A DNA stretch of 64,000 nucleotides from Phaeobacter sp. A36a-5a (GTDB taxonomy: Bacteria; Pseudomonadota; Alphaproteobacteria; Rhodobacterales; Rhodobacteraceae). A program made the translations under genes and the position numbers. Numbering within the stretch: the stretch's first letter is position 1; each line of letters begins with the position of its first letter. This document shows, one piece after another, positions 6,934 through 15,880 of this stretch. The notes under the pieces are model-generated. The model saw nothing but the letters and a program-made list of their open reading frames with translations, was not told where the DNA came from and did no database searches. Location of the stretch: the NCBI RefSeq assembly GCF_037911135.1, contig NZ_JBBLYU010000005.1, positions 124,001 to 188,000 of the forward strand, written 5' to 3'.

Positions 6934-9204
6934 TTAATGGTTGGTCTCGCCCCGCTGCACGGTGAAAAAAAAGTCGCTCCCTAAGGGGCGATCGGCAACC
7001 TCGTCAGGTATAACCTCGGGGCCGCCCAGAAACACGTTGGTGCAGAAATGGGCGTGCATCCTCGAGAGTTTTCGCAACTTTTCACCTGTGATTTCCCGAA
7101 ACAGCGCAAGCATATCCTCGCGCGCCTTGAGTTCGCTGATCCTCTCGCGATGCCTTCGGCAGCAGCCCTCATGTGCAGCGGCAATGTCTGGATCTGTCAG
7201 CAATCGGGCCAGTTCCTCCTCAAGCGCAGGCATCATGCGCTGGATCGAGCGATCATCTTCGGCGTTGTTGTTCATTCTGAACCAGTAGGACAATCCCTGA
7301 TCGCGCTCGACGTGATTCACCCGACCACGGTCGCGTTTGACCAGAAAACTCTCTGCACTGCGCACCGCGTAATGGTTGAGCTGGACCAGGTCGTATCCAT
7401 AGGTCGCGATGGTCGAGCGCCAGCCATTGCGAAATATGTCCCGTGGCATCGGGCGACCCGATCCGTTGACCCATCGAATGTCCTGCCAGTGCTGTGATTG
7501 CAGCCCCTTTGGCCGGTGAACGCCGAGACGTTTGAAGACACCGTTATTTCGAAACAGCGTTTTAAAGCCCCAAGCCTGATGCGGCCTGCGCGTGACTTCA
7601 TGGGCGCAGCGCGTAAACTCTCGTGTGACTAACGCGCCGGAGAACCTGGACACATCACTGTTTCCGAACAAGCGCCAGGTCATAGCGATCATATTCGCGT
7701 CACCGATCGCAGCATATAGGTCGCTGAGCCTCCCATTTCCGCATCTAATATTGATGAATTCATCCACATCCATACAGACAAGCCAATCCGCGGCGCGAAC
7801 GACAGGTTCTTCTTCCGCCGCTTGAAACGCGGCGTGCTGCGGCTTCAGGTCGGTTCCGCGATATGGGTTATCCCTGTGCTGGACGTAGCCCTTGTCCTGT
7901 AAAACCCGCAAAAGACTGTCGGTGCCATCGCTGCAGTCATTTGTATAAACAAGGACCTCATCGACGCCGATGGCACGGTGGTAGGCCAGCCACTCCAGCA
8001 CGAAAGGCCCTTCATTCTTCATCGTTGTGACCACAACCGTCCGCGTTCCACTGCCGCCAGTGGGCAAAAGCTTTGCCTTGGGCATACGAACCGGATCTGC
8101 GCCGAAATGCTGCAACGACACATCAAGGAGTTCCGGCGCCTCAACGAGGCCAGCCTTCGGGACAATCTGCGATAGCTTCTCAGTTGGATGGCGCAGGAGC
8201 ATACTGCGGGAGAACTTGGCGATCCGATCCGTGTCGGGCGTCGCCCCTAAGATCTGTGACTGATGCCAAATGCTGTCAGCGCGGCAGTCTTGCGCGGCGA
8301 CGCACCAACGCAGGTGGCGTATGTCGCTATCAAACCGCGTACAGATATGATCGGAAAATGAGGCGTTTCTGCCGCGACGCACCCGCCAAGGATAGCTCTG
8401 CACCCCATGCAGGCACGTGTAGCGACTAGGGACGTGAACCGCGCGATCAAAAATCGTTGGCCCTTTGTCACAGGCCAGCAGGTCGCATAAATCAAGATTG
8501 GCCACTGCACGGGCGCTGGCCAAAAAACGCGCCCGAATGATCTCATAGATCACGAACTCACCGAGCGGCGCCCTCCAGGGGTCATCCGGCGGCGCCGTCT
8601 GCCTGCGTTTCGGTGCACCCAACACATTCAGTGGATGAGCTTCAGCTGGCAGGCCTTTTTTGCCAAGCGGGCAGGCAGAATGAACCACGACCACGCGCAC
8701 GAGCCCCTCAATATCTTTAGCAAACCCTTGCAAAGCCGCGATAAACTGCCGACTTTCATCAGGTGGCGCTTGATCTAGGATGACGGCTGCCTGCATCCCA
8801 TGCTGAGACACATGGTAGGTCAGCCAGTCAAAGGCCGTTTCGGCACTTTCACCATTGCGCGTCGCAATAATCACGTCCAGCCCGGAAAAAAGGTCCGTCT
8901 CAGCAGCTTGGGCCTGAACACGGCATTCTTGACCGTTGACGGCGATAACGACCGGGTCCATCGGGCTATTCAACCCGAGATCGAGGGACTGAACGCAATC
9001 CGGGCGATGTCTCAGCGTGGTGTTTTCGTCGGAAGCCAAAATATCGTTGCAATGGGTCCCTGATTTGAAGAACAGCCTGGCGGCATGGCTGTTGCCTGCG
9101 GGGATCACAACGCAGTCTAGCAGAATGGTTTCACCAAACTGCTGCACACCCAACTGGCGCTCCAGAACTTTGTCCGATCCTGTCCCGAGGTCTGAATGCG
9201 TCAT
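6934..9204 (-). CDS. Two-domain glycosyltransferase family 2-like protein
   Basis: A 756-residue cytoplasmic protein; the ATG at 9204 (MTHSDLGTG) is preferred over an upstream in-frame start at 9279. The C-terminal half has a GT-A fold typical of the glycosyltransferase family 2/92 group: TMKNEGPFVLEWLAYHRAIGVDEV, then TNDCSDGT, and the metal-binding DxD-type motif in CMDVDEF. The N-terminal half repeats the first strand pattern (VIIATRNGESAETAFDWLTYHV) but lacks a clear DxD, so it looks like a degenerate copy. Such proteins are common in Rhodobacterales and may glycosylate surface polysaccharide or a protein, but no acceptor is known. No glycan cluster surrounds it. Confidence 0.75.
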   Translation of the reverse strand: MTHSDLGTGSDKVLERQLGVQQFGETILLDCVVIPAGNSHAARLFFKSGTHCNDILASDENTTLRHRPDCVQSLDLGLNSPMDPVVIAVNGQECRVQAQAAETDLFSGLDVIIATRNGESAETAFDWLTYHVSQHGMQAAVILDQAPPDESRQFIAALQGFAKDIEGLVRVVVVHSACPLGKKGLPAEAHPLNVLGAPKRRQTAPPDDPWRAPLGEFVIYEIIRARFLASARAVANLDLCDLLACDKGPTIFDRAVHVPSRYTCLHGVQSYPWRVRRGRNASFSDHICTRFDSDIRHLRWCVAAQDCRADSIWHQSQILGATPDTDRIAKFSRSMLLRHPTEKLSQIVPKAGLVEAPELLDVSLQHFGADPVRMPKAKLLPTGGSGTRTVVVTTMKNEGPFVLEWLAYHRAIGVDEVLVYTNDCSDGTDSLLRVLQDKGYVQHRDNPYRGTDLKPQHAAFQAAEEEPVVRAADWLVCMDVDEFINIRCGNGRLSDLYAAIGDANMIAMTWRLFGNSDVSRFSGALVTREFTRCAHEVTRRPHQAWGFKTLFRNNGVFKRLGVHRPKGLQSQHWQDIRWVNGSGRPMPRDIFRNGWRSTIATYGYDLVQLNHYAVRSAESFLVKRDRGRVNHVERDQGLSYWFRMNNNAEDDRSIQRMMPALEEELARLLTDPDIAAAHEGCCRRHRERISELKAREDMLALFREITGEKLRKLSRMHAHFCTNVFLGGPEVIPDEVADRPLGSDFFFTVQRGETNH

Positions 9205-9358
9205 AGAAGGCCCGTTGATATTTGTCTTTGGATAGCACGAATTTATTCGTACTGCCCTGAAAAATCCGAACGCCACCAATCATTAACGGCCTCACCGCCC
9301 TCGGGTCGATCCTCGATTATGCGTCGCGCCTGTATCCTGTACCCGAGCAGCCCGGTGC

Positions 9359-10399
9359 CTATGTATCAAGGGCTCGATAGGAGCTGGTTGTGCCGCCTGT
9401 CCAGCGCCGGAAAGCACGATGAAAGTTTGCCGCAGAGGAAAATCCAAGATCCTGCGATATCTCTTCAATCGACTTCTGCCCGGCTCGCAAATCACGGATC
9501 GCGATATCGCGGCGCAGTGCATCCTTGATGGACTGGAAGGACGCTCCCTCAGCATCTAATCGCCGCATCAATGTTCGAGGTGTCACATTTAGCATTGCCG
9601 CAGCATCGCTCAGTCGGCAGTTTTCCCAGTTGGATTGGTAGAGGAATTCACGGATCTGAAGCGAAAGCCGGTGCTCCCGAAAGCCGGTGAAGATCCAGTC
9701 ACGCGGAGCGCGGTCCAGGAATTCCGCCAACTCCGCAGCAGTGCGGGGCTGAGGTGCGCCCAGCTGCTGGGCGTCGAATGAGATGGCCGAGCAGCCCTGG
9801 GAAAAGGTCACGGCGGCTGGAAAGACGACACCATAATCCTGCGCGAATTCGGGGCGATCAAAGGCAAATTGCACGGCCTTCACCGGCACTTCGTAGCCCG
9901 CCAGCCAAGAGAGCAGACCATGCGCCAGCTTAAGCATAAGCATATGCCCGAACCGTTGGATCTCAGGCGATCCGCGGGGGACGATCTTGAGAATGAGATC
10001 TGTATTTTCAGATTTTAAATCAACCTGATAGTCATCAAGTATCAAATTCCAGAATGTGGAGAACCGATAGAGGGCCGCCGGGAGGGTTCCAGCTGCACGC
10101 ACCGTGGTCAACAGGTGTTGCAGCGCGCGAGGCCGGACAGTGCGGTCCCACAAACCGGTCATTTCATCACCAGTTTCAACGGCGGCAACCTGATAGAGCT
10201 GCACGATCTGGTCAAGGGTTACCCGCTGCGCGCCCATGTGTTTGACAGTCTCCGGCTTGACCAGCCGGGCAAGACCGCAGCGTTGCAGAATAGAGCTCAT
10301 CTGATCTCCGTTACAGCAGGTCTGCAAAGCCAGAAGCCAGTCTTCAATGAATGGCAGAGATACGGTCGCCAGCGTGTCTGGATCGGAGTGTGTCATCAC
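9359..10399 (-). CDS. AraC-family transcriptional regulator, divergent from dmdC-dmdD
   Basis: A 346-residue regulator. The first 190 residues match the arabinose-binding-like N-terminal domain of OruR/ArgR-type AraC proteins (QIVQLYQVAAVETGDEMTGLW). The last 100 residues form two helix-turn-helix motifs (LSDAAAMLNVTPRTLMRRLDAEGASF and SIEEISQDLGFSSAANFHRAFRRWTG, both family-typical). It is transcribed away from the DmdC gene with a 118-nt gap containing a 21-bp-spaced direct repeat. The simplest reading is an activator of DMSP-derived methylmercaptopropionate catabolism. The effector is unknown; an acyl-CoA or MMPA-related ligand is inference. Confidence 0.82.
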   Translation of the reverse strand: MMTHSDPDTLATVSLPFIEDWLLALQTCCNGDQMSSILQRCGLARLVKPETVKHMGAQRVTLDQIVQLYQVAAVETGDEMTGLWDRTVRPRALQHLLTTVRAAGTLPAALYRFSTFWNLILDDYQVDLKSENTDLILKIVPRGSPEIQRFGHMLMLKLAHGLLSWLAGYEVPVKAVQFAFDRPEFAQDYGVVFPAAVTFSQGCSAISFDAQQLGAPQPRTAAELAEFLDRAPRDWIFTGFREHRLSLQIREFLYQSNWENCRLSDAAAMLNVTPRTLMRRLDAEGASFQSIKDALRRDIAIRDLRAGQKSIEEISQDLGFSSAANFHRAFRRWTGGTTSSYRALDT

Positions 10400-10417
10400 T
10401 GCGTCAGATTAGGTTGT

Positions 10418-10456
10418 TTTGTCACTTTCGGAAAGTCGTTTGTCAAATTCTGGAAT
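10418..10456. promoter_or_regulatory. Putative AraC-type operator: direct repeats 21 bp apart
   Basis: TTTGTCA occurs at 10418-10424 and again at 10439-10445, exactly 21 bp (two helical turns) apart. Each is followed by a similar TTC(t)GGAA tail. Tandem half-sites in the same orientation at 21-bp spacing are the usual target of AraC-family activators. The pair sits about 60-100 nt upstream of the dmdC start, in the gap shared with the divergent AraC gene. Confidence 0.5.
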
Positions 10457-10517
10457 GGGCAGCAAACTGACCGTACCGTAGACACGCGACAGCAGGTAGC
10501 ACAGCAGCGAGGCGCCA

Positions 10518-12290
10518 ATGACTTATCAAGCTCCAATCCGTGACCTGATGTTCAATCTCGAACATCTTTCCCAATGGCCGCAGATCGTGTCCTTGGACAA
10601 GTACAGCGAAATTGAACGCGCTGACGCTCAGGCTGCATTGGAAGAATTTGGCAGGTTCTGCGGGGATCTCATCGCGCCGCTGTCACATGATGCCGACACG
10701 GCGGGCGCGCGACTTGAGGGGAACAAAGTCGTTCTCCCCAAAGCCTATGAAAAAGCCTACGCGCAGTTTGTCGATATGGGGTGGCAAAGCCTGGCGCACC
10801 CTGCGGGCCATGGCGGAATGGGCTTGCCGCGAGCCGTCGGAGCTGCCGCGACGGAGATCCTGAATGCGTCGGACATGAGCTTTGGCCTGTGCCCACTTCT
10901 GACCGATGGTGCCATCGACGCGCTGGAGCTCTCCGGCACGGATGAACAGAAGGAAATTTATCTCCGGCCGCTGGTGTCCGGCAAGTGGAGCGGGACAATG
11001 AACCTGACCGAGCCTCAGGCCGGCAGTGATCTTGGTCGCGTGCGTTGCAAAGCTGAGCCGCGCGAGGACGGCAGCTACAGCATCAGTGGCACCAAGATTT
11101 TCATCACCTATGGCGAACATGATCTCTCCGAGAACATTATTCATCTGGTTCTCGCGCGCACTCCCGACGCCCCGGAGGGGCACAGGGGGCTGAGCCTGTT
11201 TCTGGTGCCGAAATACCTCGTTGATGAGAATGGCCACCCCGGCGACCGCAACCGTGTCAACTGTGTGAGCATCGAACACAAGCTGGGGGTGCGGGCAAGT
11301 CCGACAGCGGTTCTGGAATATGCAGGTGCCACCGGATATCTGATCGGGGCAGAAAACCGCGGGTTGGAATATATGTTCACCATGATGAATGCCGCGCGCT
11401 TTGCCGTCGGCGTTCAGGGGGTCGCCTTGTCCGACCGCGCCTATCAGCACGCGCTTGCCTACGCCCAGGAGCGGGTTCAGGGACAAGGCATCGGGCTGGA
11501 CCCTGAACAGGTTCCGACCATCATCGGCCATCCCGATGTGCGCCGGCTGGTGCTGCGGATGCGGGCCCTGGTCGAAGGTGGCCGGTCGCTCAGCATGGCA
11601 GCGGCTGGCTGGTTGGACCTGTCTCGGAACGGGACCGACAGCACGCGCGCAGAGGCGACGCCGATCGCAGAGTTCTTCGTCCCACTGGTCAAGGCCTTCT
11701 GCACCGAGCGAGCGATCGAAGTGGCCTCCCTCGGCGTGCAGGTCCATGGCGGAATGGGCTTCATCGAAGAGACCGGCGTCGCGCAATTCTACCGGGATGC
11801 TAGGATCTTACCGATTTATGAGGGAACCACGGCAATTCAGGCGAATGACCTATTGGGACGCAAGGTTCTGCGAGATGGCGGACAGACAGCACGCCGGTTC
11901 TCGGCCATGATTGCAGAGACCGAAACCACCCTGAAAGCTGGGGGGCCGAAGGCGCAGGACATCGCGAAATGTCTTGGCGATGCGCGGGTGGCGTTTAATG
12001 CCAGTCTCGACTGGTTGCTCGACATTGGCAGCGATAATCTCAGGTCCGCCTTTGCCGGCAGCGTCCCTTTCCTCAATCTAACCGGGACGCTTGCGGCCGG
12101 GTGGCAATTGGCACGCGGGGCGCATGCTGCCGAGATTGAATTGGAGCAGCGCAGGGAGCCTGAATTCATGGCACAAAAAATCACCACCGCCCAAATCTTT
12201 GCCCGGCATGTCCTAGTCGAATGCGAAAGCGACCGGGCCCGGATCATCAGCGGTGCATCGTGTCTCCTTGATGAGACAAGCCGACTCTGA
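10518..12290 (+). CDS. dmdC: 3-methylmercaptopropionyl-CoA dehydrogenase DmdC (acyl-CoA dehydrogenase family)
   Basis: A 590-residue FAD-dependent acyl-CoA dehydrogenase. DmdC converts methylmercaptopropionyl-CoA to methylthioacryloyl-CoA, the third step of the DMSP demethylation pathway. The length and the MTYQAPIRDLMFNLEHL start are typical of DmdC rather than of 380-residue short-chain dehydrogenases. FAD/substrate motifs include MNLTEPQAGSDLG and VQVHGGMGFIEE. In IYEGTTAIQAND the Glu is residue 435, the position I recall for the catalytic base of characterised DmdC. A DmdD-type hydratase follows 55 nt downstream. DmdA and DmdB are not in the window. Many roseobacters have DmdC paralogues used for other fatty acyl-CoAs, so neighbour dmdD is the strongest argument. 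Confidence 0.85.
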   Translation: MTYQAPIRDLMFNLEHLSQWPQIVSLDKYSEIERADAQAALEEFGRFCGDLIAPLSHDADTAGARLEGNKVVLPKAYEKAYAQFVDMGWQSLAHPAGHGGMGLPRAVGAAATEILNASDMSFGLCPLLTDGAIDALELSGTDEQKEIYLRPLVSGKWSGTMNLTEPQAGSDLGRVRCKAEPREDGSYSISGTKIFITYGEHDLSENIIHLVLARTPDAPEGHRGLSLFLVPKYLVDENGHPGDRNRVNCVSIEHKLGVRASPTAVLEYAGATGYLIGAENRGLEYMFTMMNAARFAVGVQGVALSDRAYQHALAYAQERVQGQGIGLDPEQVPTIIGHPDVRRLVLRMRALVEGGRSLSMAAAGWLDLSRNGTDSTRAEATPIAEFFVPLVKAFCTERAIEVASLGVQVHGGMGFIEETGVAQFYRDARILPIYEGTTAIQANDLLGRKVLRDGGQTARRFSAMIAETETTLKAGGPKAQDIAKCLGDARVAFNASLDWLLDIGSDNLRSAFAGSVPFLNLTGTLAAGWQLARGAHAAEIELEQRREPEFMAQKITTAQIFARHVLVECESDRARIISGASCLLDETSRL

Positions 12291-12345
12291 CCTCCCGCAG
12301 CATACCTGCCCAAGGGCACCCATTTAATCCGAAAAGGATCCCGCC

Positions 12346-13152
12346 ATGTTGGCAAAAGACAGCTTCAGCTCCTATCAAAACCTCGCCATCGACGTGCGCG
12401 ACAACGGTGTCTGTGTCGTAAAACTCAACCGCCCCTCGAAACGAAACGCGCTGGACACCGCAACCATTGAAGAGCTGGTGCAATTCTTCAGCGGTGCACA
12501 TCGCAACGGTGTAAAGGCAGTGGTGCTGGCCGGGGCGGGGGACCATTTCTGTGCAGGTCTGGACCTCATCGAACATTGGAAAGAGGATCGCAGCCCGGAC
12601 GAATTCATGCATGTCTGCCTGCGCTGGCACGAAGCATTCAACAAGATGGAATATGGCGGGGTTCCGGTCATCGCAGCCTTGCAGGGCGCGGTTGTTGGCG
12701 GCGGTCTGGAGCTGGCCAGCGCAGCCCATATCCGGGTGATGGACCAAACCACTTATTTTGCCTTACCAGAAGGCCAGCGTGGCATTTTCACCGGTGGCGG
12801 CGCGACCATCCGTGTCTCTGATTTGATTGGTAAATCACGGATGATCGACATGATCCTGATGGGACGTGTTTATCAGGGACAGGAGGCCGTTGACCTTGGG
12901 CTGGCGCAATACATCACCGATGGATCCAGCTTTGACAAGGCATTGGAACTTGCCGATCGAGCGGCGGAAAACCTGCCGTTGACCAACTACGCAATCTGTT
13001 CAGCAATCAGCCATCTCAACAATATGTCCGGTTTGGATGCCGCTTATGCCGAAGCCGTGGTCGCCGGTGTTGTGAACACGCAGCCCGCGGCACGGGCACG
13101 GCTTGAGGCTTTTGCAAATAAAACGGCTGCACGCGTTCGCCCCAATGAATGA
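12346..13152 (+). CDS. dmdD: Methylthioacryloyl-CoA hydratase DmdD (crotonase family)
   Basis: A 268-residue crotonase. DmdD hydrates methylthioacryloyl-CoA and hydrolyses the product, releasing methanethiol, acetaldehyde and CO2. The oxyanion-hole segment HFCAGLDL (near 67-74) and [11 protein letters not shown] are present. Glu122 and Glu142 (in PEGQRG) correspond, with one residue of offset, to the catalytic Glu121/Glu141 of Ruegeria pomeroyi DmdD as I recall it. The overall sequence is unusually close to that protein rather than to generic enoyl-CoA hydratases. An AAAAGGA ribosome site precedes the ATG. It shares a transcript with dmdC and is followed by a hairpin. Confidence 0.85.
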   Translation: MLAKDSFSSYQNLAIDVRDNGVCVVKLNRPSKRNALDTATIEELVQFFSGAHRNGVKAVVLAGAGDHFCAGLDLIEHWKEDRSPDEFMHVCLRWHEAFNKMEYGGVPVIAALQGAVVGGGLELASAAHIRVMDQTTYFALPEGQRGIFTGGGATIRVSDLIGKSRMIDMILMGRVYQGQEAVDLGLAQYITDGSSFDKALELADRAAENLPLTNYAICSAISHLNNMSGLDAAYAEAVVAGVVNTQPAARARLEAFANKTAARVRPNE

Positions 13153-13164
13153 CGCAGTATTTCT

Positions 13165-13188
13165 CCCGCCCATCCAGATCAGGGCGGG
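13165..13188 (+). terminator. Hairpin after dmdD
   Basis: CCCGCCC (13165-13171) and GGGCGGG (13182-13188) form a perfect 7-bp stem with a 10-nt loop shortly after the dmdD stop. There is no strong T-tract, so termination may be partial or Rho-assisted. Confidence 0.5.
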
Positions 13189-13271
13189 TGGGGCCTACCG
13201 TCCGGAGGGCAGCGGCCATATAGACAGGTCTTCCCTTGACTGGTCTGATCGAACTTATCAATAGTTGCGCT

Positions 13272-14729
13272 ATGACTAAGGCCAGATCAGGAGCGGCACT
13301 GCTCTCCCTTTCACTGGATCGCGACGGACCAGAAACGTTGCAGGCACAGCTGCTGTCTCAATTGAGACGCCTGATTCTCGAGCATGTGCTTTCGCCAGGG
13401 TCAAAGCTCCCATCAAGCCGGACATTGGCTGATGAACTCTCGGTGTCACGGGTGACGGTCTCCGCCGTGATCGATCAGTTGATCAGCGAGGGCTATCTGG
13501 AAGGGCGCGCCAGATCCGGTGTCTACGTCGAAGCAGAATTGCCCGAACAGCTGCCGGGATCGGCAGGAGCACCAGGCCCGCAGGATACAGACGCAGCCAT
13601 GCCGGACGCTACTCCCGACATGCCCGCACAGTTACGAACCTTTGATATCTCCGCATCTGAGATCGCACTGTTTCCATACCGCCAATGGAGCCGCCACCAC
13701 GACAAAACCTGGCGTATGCCCGAAGCCGCGTTGCTGGCGCGCGTCGATCCTTTTGGTTGGCCGCCGCTGCGCAGCGCGATTGCCGATCATTTGCGAGAAT
13801 GGCGTGGCTTGCCCTGCACGCCAGAGCAGATCTTCATCACCTCCGGTGTCGTCGAAGCGATTGGCCTGATCGCGGCTGCCGTGCTAAGCGAAGGCGATGA
13901 GGTCCTGACCGAAGATCCCGGGTATATGATCCTCAATCGCGCCTTGCATCACAACCGGCTAATCCCAGTGCCGTCGCCGGTTGATCAGTCGGGCTTCGAC
14001 ATCAAGAGCGCACTGCCAGCCACACCGAGGGCAAAAGCGGCGATTGTGACACCGTCGCGTCAGTACCCGCTGGGCGTGACATTGCCGCTTTCCCGCCGAC
14101 TGGAACTGATCGAATGGGCCGTCGCGAGACAGGCCTATGTGATCGAGGACGACTTTGACAGTGAGTATCGATTTCAGGGTCGACCGCTCCCGGCGATGAT
14201 GAGCCTCAACAATCAGGATCGGGTGATCTACGTCGGCAGCTTCTCCAAGGTGGTCTTTTCTGCACTAAGGCTAGGGTTTGTGGTTCTTCCAAAACCGCTC
14301 TTGTCGCAGGTCAAAGCCGTGCTGGAACAGACCGACCCGCAGGCGTCACTCATGCTGCAACCCGTGCTGGCCCGTTTCATGCAGAGCGGCGATTTTGCCA
14401 CCCATATCCGGCGGATGCGACGCCTCTACGCAAAACGACATGCGGCGCTGCTGCGGGCGATCTGCGTCCATGCAGGCGATCTACTGACCGTGGATCCGGT
14501 ACCTGCCGGAATGCACTTGGTGGCAAGGCTCACATCTTCGCTCGAGAGCCGCATGAGCGATGTCGAGGCTGCACAGCGCGCCGATTTGGCCGGGGTCTCC
14601 GTCAGACCGCTGTCGTCATTTTTTGCACAGACGCCCAACATGCAAGGGCTGGTCATGGGCTTTGCAGGGTTCTCAGAAGACACACTTGACCAAGGCGTTC
14701 AGGATCTAGCGGCGGCCTTACGTGCATGA
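13272..14729 (+). CDS. MocR-type GntR/aminotransferase fusion transcriptional regulator
   Basis: A 485-residue PLP-dependent regulator starting at ATG 13272; a start 12 codons upstream is possible. An N-terminal GntR winged helix (LPSSRTLADELSVSRVTVSAVIDQLISEGYL, given as its family-typical segment) is joined by a linker of about 60 residues to a fold-type I aminotransferase domain. The PLP-binding part shows TPSRQYPLG, EDDFDSEYRF and YVGSFSKVVFSALRLGF, where the SFSK lysine would carry PLP. These proteins sense amines or PLP itself and usually control a neighbouring or divergent operon (PdxR, GabR, TauR, EhuR). Here the flanking genes are dmdD and a convergent catabolic operon, so its target is not clear. 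Confidence 0.85.
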   Translation: MTKARSGAALLSLSLDRDGPETLQAQLLSQLRRLILEHVLSPGSKLPSSRTLADELSVSRVTVSAVIDQLISEGYLEGRARSGVYVEAELPEQLPGSAGAPGPQDTDAAMPDATPDMPAQLRTFDISASEIALFPYRQWSRHHDKTWRMPEAALLARVDPFGWPPLRSAIADHLREWRGLPCTPEQIFITSGVVEAIGLIAAAVLSEGDEVLTEDPGYMILNRALHHNRLIPVPSPVDQSGFDIKSALPATPRAKAAIVTPSRQYPLGVTLPLSRRLELIEWAVARQAYVIEDDFDSEYRFQGRPLPAMMSLNNQDRVIYVGSFSKVVFSALRLGFVVLPKPLLSQVKAVLEQTDPQASLMLQPVLARFMQSGDFATHIRRMRRLYAKRHAALLRAICVHAGDLLTVDPVPAGMHLVARLTSSLESRMSDVEAAQRADLAGVSVRPLSSFFAQTPNMQGLVMGFAGFSEDTLDQGVQDLAAALRA

Positions 14730-14809
14730 AACCAAGCCTGTCTTGTCAACTCAACCAATCCTATTTTTAACATAACTACCATTATCAATCATCTTGTGGG
14801 CGCACTTCC

Positions 14810-15877
14810 TCAGCCCTCGGGCGCTGCATCCGCTGTTGATGGGATAAAATCGCGCCAATGATCCCCGACGGTGGGCAGTTCTGTATAGGTCCGCCGTGCG
14901 TCGGCGGCGCGACCGATGAGATCGGCGGCAGACATGCCCATTTTGTCACAATAGGCTTCCAGTTCATCGACCGCGTCCGTGATCACCCTCCAGCCGCGCA
15001 GCATCACCTCGGAGGATAGCCCTACGGCACTGCTACCAGCCAGCATCATCCGGGCAACGTCCCGACCATTTGTCGCGCCGTTGGTGCCAATCAATGGGCA
15101 GCCCGGACCAAGACGTCGTCGGCTTGTTGCCAACCAATGGCAAGTGATCGGCAGGTTCCAATACCCCCCGATACCGCAGCTTGTGTCCAGCACAGGTTTT
15201 TGTGTTTCAAGATCAGGCACCAACCCAAGCGACCGGCCTGCCATAACCACGCTTTGGGCGCCTGCGGAAAAGGCTGCTTCAGCGAGGTCGCCTACGCGTT
15301 CGCTTTGACCTGAGATCTTGATCCAGACCGGAATATCTAATGCTTCAACCATCATTCCGGTGAGCCTTGCCACCCGTTCGGGGACCAGCTCCGTGCTGAC
15401 AGCACAGCGCGCCGCCTGGCTGGCGTAGGGCGTACCGATGTTCAGTTCCAGCAGCTTCAGCCCGGCGGCCTGGATCGCGCGCGCCATGTCCAGGGCTGCG
15501 GCTGGCTGGGCCAGGACCAGTGACGGTACGAACAGACAGTCGTGTTGACCTGCCAGACGGTCCATACTCACAGCTTGCAAGAGCCAAGCGTCAAACGTCA
15601 GTGACGGTAGCCCAGATCGGGTAAACACCGTCAGTCCGCGAGGAGCATCCTCGGACCAATCCACCTTGTTCCAGTCTCGATCCAGCAAAGTGTATTCAGC
15701 CTGCTGCAACTGGTGCCTGGCGGCTTGCGACTCGTTGATAGATTTGCCGACCACCGCACCCGCGCCGGCTTCAATCGCAGCACGGACCCCCTCGATATCA
15801 ATCAGATGTTCTCCCGGCGCCGCGATCACCGGGTTCTTCAGGCAAAGATCTCCAATGCGGGTCTCAAGCTTGGCCAT
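14810..15877 (-). CDS. Dihydroorotate dehydrogenase-like flavoprotein
   Basis: A 355-residue TIM-barrel flavoprotein of the DHODH/PreA superfamily. It opens with the typical LCLKNPVIAAPG and GAGAVVGKSI elements, followed by LELNIGTPY, PVWIKISG and a C-terminal IGTNGATNGRDVARMMLAGSSAVGL phosphate/FMN-binding region. Biosynthetic PyrD would not be expected at the end of a TRAP-linked catabolic operon. The protein is more likely to oxidise or reduce a ring or enamide in the unknown substrate. It is the last gene of the operon, 3 nt after the BKACE gene. Confidence 0.72.
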   Translation of the reverse strand: MAKLETRIGDLCLKNPVIAAPGEHLIDIEGVRAAIEAGAGAVVGKSINESQAARHQLQQAEYTLLDRDWNKVDWSEDAPRGLTVFTRSGLPSLTFDAWLLQAVSMDRLAGQHDCLFVPSLVLAQPAAALDMARAIQAAGLKLLELNIGTPYASQAARCAVSTELVPERVARLTGMMVEALDIPVWIKISGQSERVGDLAEAAFSAGAQSVVMAGRSLGLVPDLETQKPVLDTSCGIGGYWNLPITCHWLATSRRRLGPGCPLIGTNGATNGRDVARMMLAGSSAVGLSSEVMLRGWRVITDAVDELEAYCDKMGMSAADLIGRAADARRTYTELPTVGDHWRDFIPSTADAAPEG

Positions 15878-15880
15878 GCG

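Noticed and set aside
10683-11786. 367-codon open frame on the minus strand
   Set aside because: Antisense to dmdC; no domain or ribosome site.
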